Below, in pieces: positions 34,701 through 44,991 of a stretch of 64,000 bases of DNA. The stretch comes from Volutella citrinella (taxonomy: Eukaryota > Ascomycota > Sordariomycetes > Hypocreales > Nectriaceae), in NCBI GenBank assembly GCA_034401135.1, contig JAWZSP010000004.1, positions 3,658,001-3,722,000 on the forward strand, given 5' to 3'. The translations under genes were made by a program, and so were the position numbers. Each line of letters starts with the position of its first letter. Position 1 is the first letter of the stretch. Below the pieces are notes generated by a model. That model made no database searches. It saw only the letters and a list, made by a program, of their open reading frames with translations, and was not told the origin of the DNA.

Positions 34701-37700
34701 CCTGTCACAGTGAACCGATTGTGTCCGATAGATGAAAGGACTAGGTGAATGCTTTGTCGCAAATTAAGACCCCGCACGGCCTCGTTGCGTCGTGTGTTCA
34801 CCGGATGACCCCGCTGAGCATGCATAGCACACATAAACACAATGCTCGTATGCTTGTTGTGTGACACTCGCTAGATGGATTTCTCGGCGAGAACAATCGC
34901 ATAACAGGCGAACATCCGGCTTGTCCGCAACTAATGTTTTTGGCTCAGGACGCTTCGTTGGTATGCTGAGGCTATGAATAGCCCCTAAGTTGACAAAACA
35001 ATGGCAATTTACTCTTCCAGAGCTGGGAATAACCGTGATGCCGCGCCTCGAACAATCGTTTAGGCCGGGCAGAATTCGCCGCCACCTGTTTGTACGCCTG
35101 AGTGCCGTGCCCGCGCTCTCAAGTCCAGACTCAGGTCGCTCAGCCTAATGGTTCGTGCTCACAGTTCAATACCTGGCTCAAAATGTTAAGTAATTGGAAC
35201 TAGGCGTTGGTAAACGTTCCTGTCTGAACCGAACACAGCGAGTATGGAGACAGGATCCCAACCGATCCGCGTCCCGATGGTTGGAAAAGAAATCTTTTTT
35301 GCCCATCGCTCCAATCAAGGCCCGGTCTTCTTTCTCCACGGGATTTGTGGAAAAAGGTAGCAAACATGCACACAGCCTTTTGGTCCAGGGGCGTACGTCA
35401 AAGGGGTTTGCATCAAATCTTGAGCTGAATACTAAAATTGGGCAAGTAGCAAACCCCGTGCCCATTGTATTTTTTCCTTCCCTCCGCAGTAGTCTTTGGG
35501 AGGCCAGTGCCTGGAATGGGTGGCCTAGGAGTGAGGGCTTCACTTACATGGAGGTCGATCAGCATGTCGCCAAGTCTGGGCTGGCCGCCGCCGCGGCACT
35601 TGTCAAAGTAGACCCATGCCCGGTGGCGTCCAAGCGAAAATGCTGCCAACTTCTACGTCAAAGAATGTGCCGGTGAGATAGACGACTCACATCCCGTTGC
35701 AAGCCTCGCCAAGGGGCGTCGTTTCGAATGTTGGTATCCCCCCTGCTTCCAGCGGCCCTCCACGGACACTGTGCCAGGTCCCTCGAAAGTCCCAGTAGCT
35801 GTGTATGAGTCGTTCATCTGGATTGGGAAAGGGACTCATGCGTCTGCGGATGCATCTGGATATCTAGTGCCACAAAATGAGTGGCGGTCATGCGCTGAGT
35901 TGGTCTGTGAGCCAGGAGAGGGAACACGAGGGAGCACTCGCCTCTCTGCTGTGGCCTCTGGCATCGACTGCCTTTTCCATGGGACTGGGCTAGTGTCACA
36001 CACCATCGCGTAGACAGCTTCGTAAACCCTCCGCCACGAAGGCTGGGCCACTCTAAACCCCGTTCGTGGCACAGGCTGGTTGCATTTCCAAAACAAGGCC
36101 CGCCGGATCTGTGAGCCCACGCGACTCGGCTGCGGTGGTACCTAACCGGCCTCGTGCCGAAGGCTGCATGACCACATGGGATACTCACGGGAGGAGAATG
36201 ATGGTTGCCTTCCCCTGCAGGCTCGTGCGTGTTGTGTTGTTGGGTGTGGTGCCAGGTGGTGAAGGGGGGTCGAGGGCCTCTCGATCAGTCCGCAGACTTC
36301 CGCCTGGGTGGCACCCCAGCCTGAATGTATGCTCGACGGTTTCATGCCATTATGTCAAAGATAGGACAGTTTGAGAACCGCCACTAGGTAACTCAATAGC
36401 CTATCAAGACCAATTGTTGTGGTGCCCCATATGAGGCCATCGCTGCATCAACGGGGTTGGGCCAACCCGGCGCTCCTGGATTTTGAGCCCTGCCGCGGAG
36501 TATGGCACAGGTAGGCTTCGAAATGCCACCAATAGCTCTGGTATTGAATGGACCCGAAGGCTTGGTTCGTTTGCGCTGTGCAGCCCTGCAAGTCCATCAA
36601 CGTGGATGGGCTGGCAGGCCGGTACGGGGCCTCGGTCACTGCACATTGCACTTATTGGTCGGTGGGCTTCAAAGAGGCTTGATGCACGCCTGGGATGCCT
36701 GTTGGTTTGGCCCGTTGCCCCATGGGTTCGACCGAATGCGCCCAGCCTGAGTTTCTCCGCCATCTTGGCCAAGCAGAAACCGGGTTGTGATAACCGTGAT
36801 TTACGCCATACGCCGTTGTTGTCACCAAGTGGCGACGAATAAGGTCTTCGGACTTTGAGACACTTTTCGGCCTGCTAGAGGTCAATAACCGGTACGGGCG
36901 CTTCTATCCGTTGAATCCACACAGCCTTGGCGGGTGAGGCGACGGCAGCGGCATTCGTTGTTCCATGATTTCGATTCATGCTTCCCCAGGCTCGCCGAGG
37001 ACATGGGAAGCCGCATCGTGGGTGCCCTCTTCAGAATCGTACACAAAAAGAGATCCGCGCGTCATGATTCGTCGCCTGGCAGAAGATAGCCGACGACTCC
37101 AGTGAACCCTCATGGCGGTTGCACAGAGAAGGGGGCACAACCGACACCATGGGCCAACAAACCCTCCGAGCGCCGAGCGGACGCATCTCCCCGCATCTGC
37201 CATGGCGCCTCTTGTGCCACGTTGGGCAAATGGGAGGGCCAGTGAAAAAGCAAAGCTGTAATGTGCCGCTGCAAGCCCCTTGGGTGCAGATATCCGGGCT
37301 TGCAGGCATTTGTTTGTCACAGTGTGCGAAACTTGCTCCACAGTCTGCGCAGGAGCCCAGGATGGGGAAGCATGTGAAATGGAAATCCAAGGCTCCATGG
37401 CTCGCCTAGGCTGCAAGCATGCGCGGTGCGACGAGCCGAGCTGGACTGGCGAGTCGCGATGCCATCACGTTGCAGAGTCTGGTCTACAGAGGGAGAGTGA
37501 ACTCAAACGAGGGCAACCTCAACTACAATCTCCACAAGCGACCGGCCCACACTGCGTCACATCTCACTTCAAGGCAGAGGCGGTCACCGTATTCGCGACA
37601 AGTCAGGTTCGGCAGCAGACACCAGATGGTCTCGGGTCAAGCGTTGAAAACTTGAAATACAGATACGTAACGTAAGGGGTCTCAGAAATCAAGAGGAGAG

Positions 37701-38480
37701 ACATATACATTGTGTGACGCGTTCTCAGCCCTAAGGCAGCATACGCGCAGCAGCCAGGTCACCAGGTGTCTAACCGCTGGCCCTATGACAAGACATCGAA
37801 ATTGCCCATCCAGCCCCCCATTGACAACTTTTTTGCACCGCTTGGTGATGGGTGTCGGTACCAATTTCATCGTAGATCGCGCCCACAATGGCACAGGGCG
37901 CCTCCGCGAACCGCCTGCAGGCGATTCCCCGCGATTCCCGGAGACGAGACAACAAGTATGTTAGGAGAGGGGAAAAAATCGTACAACCAGGTGAAGCAAC
38001 GAATATTAGCAAAACAACACGGATATTCCGAAACTTCCATTTGCGACGCGCCCTCATGAAAGGTAGTAGTAATCTCACCGAGCCCACAGCTTTGTGGGCC
38101 CATTTCCTTGAACGCCCTGCACAATCGCGCGTAGTTTTCCATCAATAGCAAGCAACCTCGAAGAGACATGGCCCAACGGTCCGTCCCCCGCAATAGAAAG
38201 CCGTTTCGTGGCGAACAGCTTGAATCCCCCCATATCATTGTGCATAAAAAAAAAGTCCCCTCAACTGTGACGGGACATGGAAGTGAAAGAAAGCAGATGC
38301 GAACATGGGCGCGTGCATGTTGCAAGCCGAACGCTTGCAGGCGCCGGTCCACCCCAAGTATTGACGTCGTGATCAGTGTGCTGGGCTTGCGGGTCCCGAC
38401 GCCCCATGGCCAGCCTCGCCCGGAGGCTGCATCTCGAATGAAGCGCCGGTCGTTGATTCCTCAGCTCCATGACCATTGCT
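34701..38480. other. gene-poor region
   Basis: About 3.8 kb with no gene I can support. A minus-strand stretch near 35830-35550 has protein-like codons ending in a consensus GTAAGTG donor, but I could not build a continuous exon chain (see findings). The other open frames are short and have no domain. Confidence 0.45.
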
Positions 38481-39104
38481 CTACATGACCGTCGAGGCTA
38501 GCAGGCGCGACTCGACGTCATCCATGCCCATTCCGTCCATTCGCGGGCCCTCCATGCCTTGGAGTCGCGATTCAATTGTCTGGAAGCGTGGTTCGTAGCC
38601 TCCGGCCCGCGCCTCGAGGTTCTCCATGCGCTTCTCAATGTTATCCAGGCGCTGCTCGATACGCATCAGGCCCTGTGTCATATCGTGGCTGAGGCGATCT
38701 AGCTTGTTGGTGAAGGAGCGGATCGAGGTGGCCAGTGGCGCGTTCTCCTGGCCGGGTGTGCCAGCGGGGACGCGCGGCTCGTGGTTATGGCGGCCTTCCT
38801 GGATGGCAAAGCGCCATTGGTTCCCGAGCTGGACTTCACAGACAGCCTTTGCGCGGAAGGGGCAGTCGATCTTGCGCGTTGAGGGGTTGCGCTTCTTGGC
38901 GGTGCTGTTGTACTTGACGCCGCCGCGGTCGCAGACGAGGTCGTAGCGGGTAGGCTTGCTGTCGCGGTAGTTGGAGGCGCGGAGCTTGACGATGCCGTAG
39001 CCCTGATCCTTTGCGACACGCTGGATGGACGCCATCAGGTCGTCAAACGTCCGGAAGATGCCTTCTGGTGGGGGCAACAAGGCCGGAGGTGGTGTATTCG
39101 GCAT
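38481..39104 (-). CDS. FAR1-like (WRKY-GCM1 fold) zinc protein
   Basis: A single exon codes for 207 residues with ATG at 39104. Residues 15-112 form a FAR1-type domain: an N-terminal helix, then VKLRASNYRDSKPTRYDLVC and ligands C58, C81, H106 and H108 (C-x22-C-x24-H-x-H), with the hallmark RHNHEP. Residues 120-185 are heptad-like and rich in Leu/Ile, Arg and Glu, so a coiled-coil dimerisation segment is likely. Proteins with this domain bind DNA and derive from Mutator-like transposase N-termini; there is no transposase domain here, so it is a stand-alone, host-type protein. It is divergent from the 128-residue gene, 1.4 kb away. Confidence 0.8.
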   Translation of the reverse strand: MPNTPPPALLPPPEGIFRTFDDLMASIQRVAKDQGYGIVKLRASNYRDSKPTRYDLVCDRGGVKYNSTAKKRNPSTRKIDCPFRAKAVCEVQLGNQWRFAIQEGRHNHEPRVPAGTPGQENAPLATSIRSFTNKLDRLSHDMTQGLMRIEQRLDNIEKRMENLEARAGGYEPRFQTIESRLQGMEGPRMDGMGMDDVESRLLASTVM

Positions 39105-40484
39105 GGCGATTGATTGGGCCAGGGTGGCGGTTGGAAAGGCGTAACTTGAAAAGGGGGTTTTGTGGTGCTCGCGGCAACGGGCAGAGAGGCGTCTCTGCTG
39201 GGTTTAAATGTTGGACGGGAGACGATGGATTGGTCGCGTCGAAGGAGATGTTGGTTGATGGACGTTGCGATTCGATATGCAAGAGGCTGGGCTGTGAGGA
39301 TTTTTCCAATCCGCACTGTTGACAAGTAGAGCACAGTCACCTACAAGGTTTAGTGTTGATCCGGTCCGGGCATTGGCAGCCACTGAGAAGGTGAGGTGTG
39401 ATGGAGTGGGGCTCAGCACGCGGCAGGGGGGGGCCGCTTAGCGCGCTTTGGCCACTGTGGAAGCTACGTACCTGCCAGTCCCCAGTCGGACAGCCCTGAG
39501 CTCAAGCCGTTGGAGCTTGGCGAGTGTCAGATCGTGTGAGTGAACATGCAGGAGAGGGCAGTGTGATGAGCGAACAGTGCAGCATCAGCGGCGCTGCTTT
39601 GGGTACGGCCTCATAACTTGGGAGTGTAGGTTCCTTGGGTCAAAGACTGCCATACAGTGGCCAGCGTAACTGCACGCGCGAGAGAAGCATCGAGGGATGG
39701 CCGAAAAGGGGGACAAACCCAGGCGTCATGTCGCCGCAGACTGGGCCATAAAAGCGTCCACCTTGCAGCAGAGCTTCTGCAAGATGGCAACTATCCACGT
39801 CCACGCACCCGGCCAGACAGGTAGCATGCTTGTGCGCAATCAAGGTGCCCACGTTTAACCCGTCTGGCCAGGAATAAAGAAATAATACTTAAGCATCGAA
39901 TACCCATTTCGTTCAGCGAACGCGTTCTGTCGCACAAGTGCTTGCATCGTCACGTGCCCGGTTCACCAATGCTCCCGACTCCCTGCGCTGCCATACCCTC
40001 TCACCCAGGCCCGTCGCATCGCATCGCATACGACAGCCACTGAATTCATCGAGAGAAACGACCTGTCGACGCAACATCTGCATTGTCAGCTACCGATCAG
40101 TAGGATAATCGCAGCCCTGTCTCCCTCCTACGTCAATGCCTGCGTAGCCCGTTTCCGCCAAGGCCTTGTTTGCTCGGATCCATTGACACGGTGCGGGCTC
40201 AACTCAGAAACGAGGCTCCAGCTCATCTCTCAACCCAAGATACAAGTGATTCGAGTAGCACCAGCATCAAAGCTTCCACCCTCCTTCTGTCGCCCCACGT
40301 CGCGCAGCGCAGCTTCCCATCAACCACCATCACGACATTCTAGAAGGATTTGTCGCACCGCTTCCCGCCCAGGCCTCAGTTGGCAGTCGCTCGCCTAGCC
40401 GGTGCAGGCTACTGTCGCTTCCTCGCTCCCCCACGCATCACCCGCATCGCCTCCTGACGCCGCGCGCAAAGTTTCGCCCGCCAA
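39105..40484. promoter_or_regulatory. divergent intergenic region, FAR1-like / 128-aa gene
   Basis: About 1.4 kb between two divergent starts. It should hold both promoters and a C-rich leader before 40485. I see no further gene. Confidence 0.4.
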
Positions 40485-41001
40485 ATGGATGCCCAGGCCA
40501 CCACCACCAAGCCCGAGGAGGTGCCAGAGACGCAGGTCCTCTCGGATGAGGAGCGCCTCGAAGCGGCCATGCGACGGCTAAAACTCCTCTACATCAAGGT
40601 ACCGCTGCTTCTAATTCAGGGACTGGCGTGCAAACATTTTCTAACCGGCTGTGGTTTCAGGCGCGCAAGTTGCGAGATACCATTCCGCGAATGATTGACC
40701 CTCTCACTCAGAAGAGGCAGCCTCCTCGTAAGAATTCCTACCTCCCCTTCCCAGACCTAGGCCACGGCCATGCAGGCTAACGCAACTTGTCGCAGCTGAA
40801 GTCATGTTTGCCGCATTCACAAAAGCCATCCAGGAAGCACAGGCAAACATCAATGAGTTCGCCGAGCTGATGCGCGACGACACCAGCCAGGCGGTGTTTG
40901 CTGAAGCGAAGCAGAGTCGTGAGGCCAACCCCATGGGCATCTACCCGTGGAGACACATGGACCACCCAGACTGGTTCAGGATGGACCCCCCGGAGAAATA
41001 A
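40485..41001 (+). CDS. conserved 128-residue fungal protein, function unknown
   Basis: Three exons (40485-40598, 40661-40727, 40796-41001) join in frame to 128 residues. The introns are 62 and 68 nt with consensus ends. The protein is mostly helical in appearance: an acidic N-terminus, a basic helix around MRRLKLLYIKARKLRDTIPR crossing the first junction, a second helix AAFTKAIQEAQANINEF, and a conserved C-terminus around NPMGIYPWRHMDHPDWF. The size and helix layout would suit a small subunit of a nuclear complex such as Mediator, but I cannot assign a family. There are no membrane segments or signal peptide. Confidence 0.65.
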
Positions 41002-41410
41002 TATCGTGTACGATGGAATGCCACATCTTATTATAGCACTGGCAATGATGTATGATATGTAATGCCAAACAAACCCGTTCGATTCTGCTAGAGATGCACT
41101 GAGTGGCCCTTTGCGGAGTCATCAGATAATACATTGAATCCATGGGCTTTCACATTTATTTCCTCGCTCAAACAAACCCAGGTAGAGTATTGATCGTGAC
41201 TAGGCACCCAAAGATTGTGTAATCCTTCAAGGCGGTAAAAGTTGGGGAGCAAGATGCTTTCAGTCAGATTGGCTAGGACAGAGAATATTTTACATCAATA
41301 AAGAAGTATGGCGAAAGCAGCAACTCGCCGTCACATTGAGCCCATACTGGTGGGGCCTTGATTGCGCTGATCCTTCGCCGAGTCGCTGAGGAGGAGAAGA
41401 TGGGAATTTT

Positions 41411-41417
41411 CACGTGA
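41411..41417. promoter_or_regulatory. CACGTGA element upstream of RPL34
   Basis: An exact CACGTGA lies about 150 bases before the RPL34 start. The same heptamer occurs in the RPS16/RPL32 promoter, consistent with a Cbf1-type site used at ribosomal protein genes. Confidence 0.4.
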
Positions 41418-41563
41418 CTTATAGTGGGTACCGCAACCCCGCTCTGATTCGCCGAGCTAGCGGGCACAATCCATCTTTCCACCCACACAAAATTTACCCA
41501 AATCTCGAAATTCCTCTCTCTTGGTGAGATCCTCCATCGCAACTCCCGGCACTATCAGCAAAA

Positions 41564-42287
41564 ATGGCCAACCACCGAGTCACCTACCGCCGCCGCAACC
41601 CGTGAGTATTCCTTGAGAGAGGCCTGGTGGCTAGATGCAGAGCCATTGCTGTTTCCTGAGCTGGTCGCTGATCCTGATTTCCCACGTCTAGCTACAACAC
41701 CTCGTCCAACCGGACCCGAGTCATCAAGACTCCCGGTGGTGAGGTCCGCCTGCTTCACATCAAGAAGCGCGGCACTGTCCCCAAGTGCGGTGACTGTGGC
41801 TCCAAGCTCTCTGGCGTAAGTCATCCTCGACAACTTGACGCGCATTCGCGGCAGTGGTGGTTATGGGCGACACAACACTCCATTCACGGATGCACGAAGA
41901 CACGACGACCATCCCTCGAGACCCGAACACGACACGTATAGCGGCAGCAAGGGATACGCCATGACTTGCTTCCCATCGCACTGCCGGGCATGGGATGCGT
42001 GCCAGTGCTGCTGTGTCTGGAGTGCCTCAATCAACCACCGCCACTGCGAAATGTGACATAGTCCTTGGAACCACCATACTAACCGCACACCTTGGTAGAT
42101 CCCCGCTCTCCGACCCCGCGAGTACGCCCAGATCTCCAAGCCCAAGAAGACCGTCCAGCGTGCCTACGGCGGTTCCCGATGCGGTGGCTGCGTCCGTGAC
42201 CGCATTGTGCGGGCCTTCCTCATTGAGGAGCAGAAGATCGTCAAGAAGGTGTTGAAGGAGCAGGAGCAGAGCCAGAAGAAGAAATAA
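41564..42287 (+). CDS. RPL34: 60S ribosomal protein L34 (eL34)
   Basis: Three exons (41564-41601, 41692-41815, 42099-42287) join in frame to 116 residues (yeast 121). The protein starts [20 protein letters not shown] and contains the eL34 zinc-binding cysteines in [12 protein letters not shown] and [10 protein letters not shown], with a Lys-rich end. Intron 1 (90 nt) lies after codon 12. Intron 2 is 283 nt with a good ACTAAC branch site; I looked for C/D-box snoRNA motifs in it and saw none. A CACGTGA element lies 153 bases upstream of the start, as in the RPS16/RPL32 promoter. Confidence 0.96.
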
Positions 42288-42863
42288 ACGCAATTTCCCT
42301 ATTGCCGGATTTTTGGCTTTCTGCGAGGGAGGGGGCAAGGAACACGGGGGACTCGGTTCATTGCTTTGGTGTTCATTAGGGCAAAAGGGACTGCATGATA
42401 CATCGGGACCGGGTCGCATATGACCGGTCGTCTGCCGTCTTTAGGACTGCTACTTCCTCTTGGTGGTTGAAAATGAAAACGAACATCAAGCTGGCATGGA
42501 TGGACATACCTGTCACGTGGTGAAAAGTGACTCTTCCAGGACTGAGGCCATTGTTTTTTTTGGCGATGGGGGACACTCCCCTATCCCTCTTAAAAGTTTC
42601 AATGTAGAAGATGGAATGACCATTTCCCTCCCGTACCGTTTTTGCTATCTGTCGTGCCATCCTTCATCTCGTGGGCGATTTTGGGTAGAGCTAGTGAGGG
42701 ATGATCATGACGTGCGGGACCCGGAAAAATATCAATCCCCCACGTCGGTTGAACTCAGCACCCACCTCAAAGCTGCATTGCCATCCACGCCCTCTTCCCG
42801 ATACCCCATTCAACGCCCTGCACAGATACGGAACAGGTGGCAATCTCTAGCCCGGTACTGCAT

Positions 42864-43655
42864 ATGGCCTCTCGAAGCTTCATCCGCCACTGCGGCGCCT
42901 CTCGCACGGCCTTGCGCCAGTCCATCAACCACATCTCCACCACTCCTGCGCGAACAGCTACGAGAGCATTTGCGCCACGCGTCCCGTCACTTGCGAGACA
43001 ACAATCGTCCCTTCATCAGAGCGTCCGAGCCTTCCATAACGTTCCTAGCCGAAGAAGAGGGCAGAAGGTGCCAGATGGCCCGCCTCCGACAGACTTCAAC
43101 GAGCTCGATGTGCTTGCCAATACGCCGGTGCCGTCAACATCAGTGGATGTGTGTCTTTATGACGGATTCGGGTTAAACAGTGGGATTACTATTACCGATG
43201 GCGACGGCGTAATGCTGGTCGACGGCGAAGTGTTTCAGTGGCGGCCGTGGGAGGCCAAGGGGAAGATGGAGCTGCTCAACAAGATTGGCCAGTTCGATGT
43301 TCCCAAGGAGACTTTTGCGCTGTTTGACCTGATACACCCTCGACCTGGTAAGTTCCTTGAACCCACAGCAGACATGCTCCATTGCTACATCCAATGTTGC
43401 GTGCTACGATAGCGCCGTTGTGAATGGCAAGACTAATGGTTGGCAGACCTTCTCATCATCGGCACTGGCAAGTCCATCGCGCCCCTTAGCCCCGAGACGA
43501 GAAAGTACATTTCTGAGCTTGGCATCCGAGTCGAGGTGCTCGACACGAGGAACGCAGCTGCGCAATTCAACCTGCTTGCAACAGAGAGAGGTGTGTCAGA
43601 TGTGGCGGCGGCCCTGATCCCCATAGGTTGGAAGGAGGGAGAGGGAGCAAGGTAG
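42864..43655 (+). CDS. NDUFAF3-like complex I assembly factor, mitochondrial
   Basis: Two exons (42864-43347, 43447-43655) with a 99-nt intron join to 230 residues. Residues 1-70 are Arg/Ser/Ala-rich with almost no acids, a typical mitochondrial presequence. The rest is a Mth938/DUF498 domain: YDGFGLNSGITI, GVMLVDGEVFQWRPW, LFDLIHPRPDLLIIGTG across the junction, LSPETRKYISELGI, and VLDTRNAAAQFNLLATERG. This is the fold of NDUFAF3, which with NDUFAF4 assembles the Q-module of respiratory complex I. The first domain Trp/Phe pattern and length fit. The ATG at 42864 is chosen because it opens the presequence; the frame is open a little further upstream without an ATG. Confidence 0.85.
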
Positions 43656-44991
43656 CGCTGGCCAAGACACCATCGGTGGGGGCGCTGTGGATAGTAAACT
43701 TTGTATGAATATCGCTGTTGTGCGAATAGTGTAGTCATGAACTCGAGGGCGGTGTGGTGACAGACTGATGAGAAGGGAGCCTGTTGCGTGGTTGCAGCAC
43801 AATGATGATAATGCTATGTACGGCGAACTAGGGTCGGGTAGGCTTGTGAGACATAATAGCCGAGGCTATAGAAATAACCTTCACGTATTTATTTGTCCAC
43901 TCCTTTAGGATTACTGTACCGATGCGACTGCTGTGAGGTAGTAATGTTTAAGTTCTTGGCGAGAGAGCCGGATATCTTGCGACATGCATCCAAGCCGGAT
44001 TGCCGGGATCCGACATGCGTAACAGATGGCCAACCTACTGAGACTACTTTGATATGCTATTCACATCATGAAATTCAACACAAATCCCACAAAGCCCGCT
44101 CGAACTTGCTACATCATTGCCAATATGCCAGGCGCAGGGTAGTAGCTGCTCTCGGAACTGTGGATGGCGCGTTAGGTAAGCAAGCAGTTTCTCTGTGCAG
44201 CCAACCCATGTTCGCATGCGGCAGAGGTGATTGGACCCAACGCACCTTCCAATGACGGGCTTTTCGCAACCCCAGGTGGATGATGCAATGCGACGATTGG
44301 TCGGGCAACGCTTCAACCTCGCCCAGCACTGACTGAAAAGCTCCATACTATTCTCATTTATCGTCACCAAGTTCGAGACATCTTGTGCGTTAGGACAGCT
44401 CGCTCGCGCCCGGCCACCCCATCCGCCTCAATCGCAATCGACGCCCTTTGGCCTTGCGCCTCTTTCTCGCGCGCGCCAGGGAATTTTACCTCTTTGACCG
44501 CGATTTCTACCGAAGCCGCCCTGCCTTGTGCTGTGGGCGTGAGAGCTCGAGCCCTGGGCCCGGCCTCTCTACCTAGCACTAATACTGCAAACAGGCCCCA
44601 TTAATAGCTTCGGCCTGGCCTGGATCCATCGGATTGGATCTGTACTGGACCTGGTGCCAAACCAACTCACCCTGGTACTACTGGCTGTGCTCCTGCGAGT
44701 CGCCTCAACGTTGCTTTTGTTGCGACCGTCTGGCCGCCGGCGCAGTGGTCACAACCGGACCTCGAGGACCTTGCTGGGTCTCATGCCCACTTGACTCAAT
44801 CGCACTCCCCATTTATTTATCATCAGCCGCGGCCCTCCTTCTCGACGTTTTCTAGTGCCTCCCTCTGGGTCATCTGCCGGGCACTCACCTCGACCACCTT
44901 GGGCCCAAGTTTGGGAACCTGGGCAACCTTCCGTCTTCTTCAATTTCAATTGACGTCTGCTCAGCGAGCGCTGCTGTGACTCACGGCAGGC
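43656..44991. other. intergenic and leader region
   Basis: About 1.3 kb with no supported gene. The C-rich last 600 bases are probably promoter and 5' UTR of the 44992 gene; they include upstream ATGs. Confidence 0.45.

Noticed and set aside
35131..35180. tRNA-like B-box sequence
   Set aside because: A GTTCAATACC resembles a B box, but the A box spacing is too short and no cloverleaf can be formed.
41816..42098. snoRNA in the long RPL34 intron
   Set aside because: Ribosomal protein introns can host snoRNAs, but I see no C box (RTGATGA) with a matching D box here.
42460..43176. 238-codon plus-strand open frame
   Set aside because: Out-of-frame overlap with the NDUFAF3-like gene, which has a presequence and the complete Mth938 domain.
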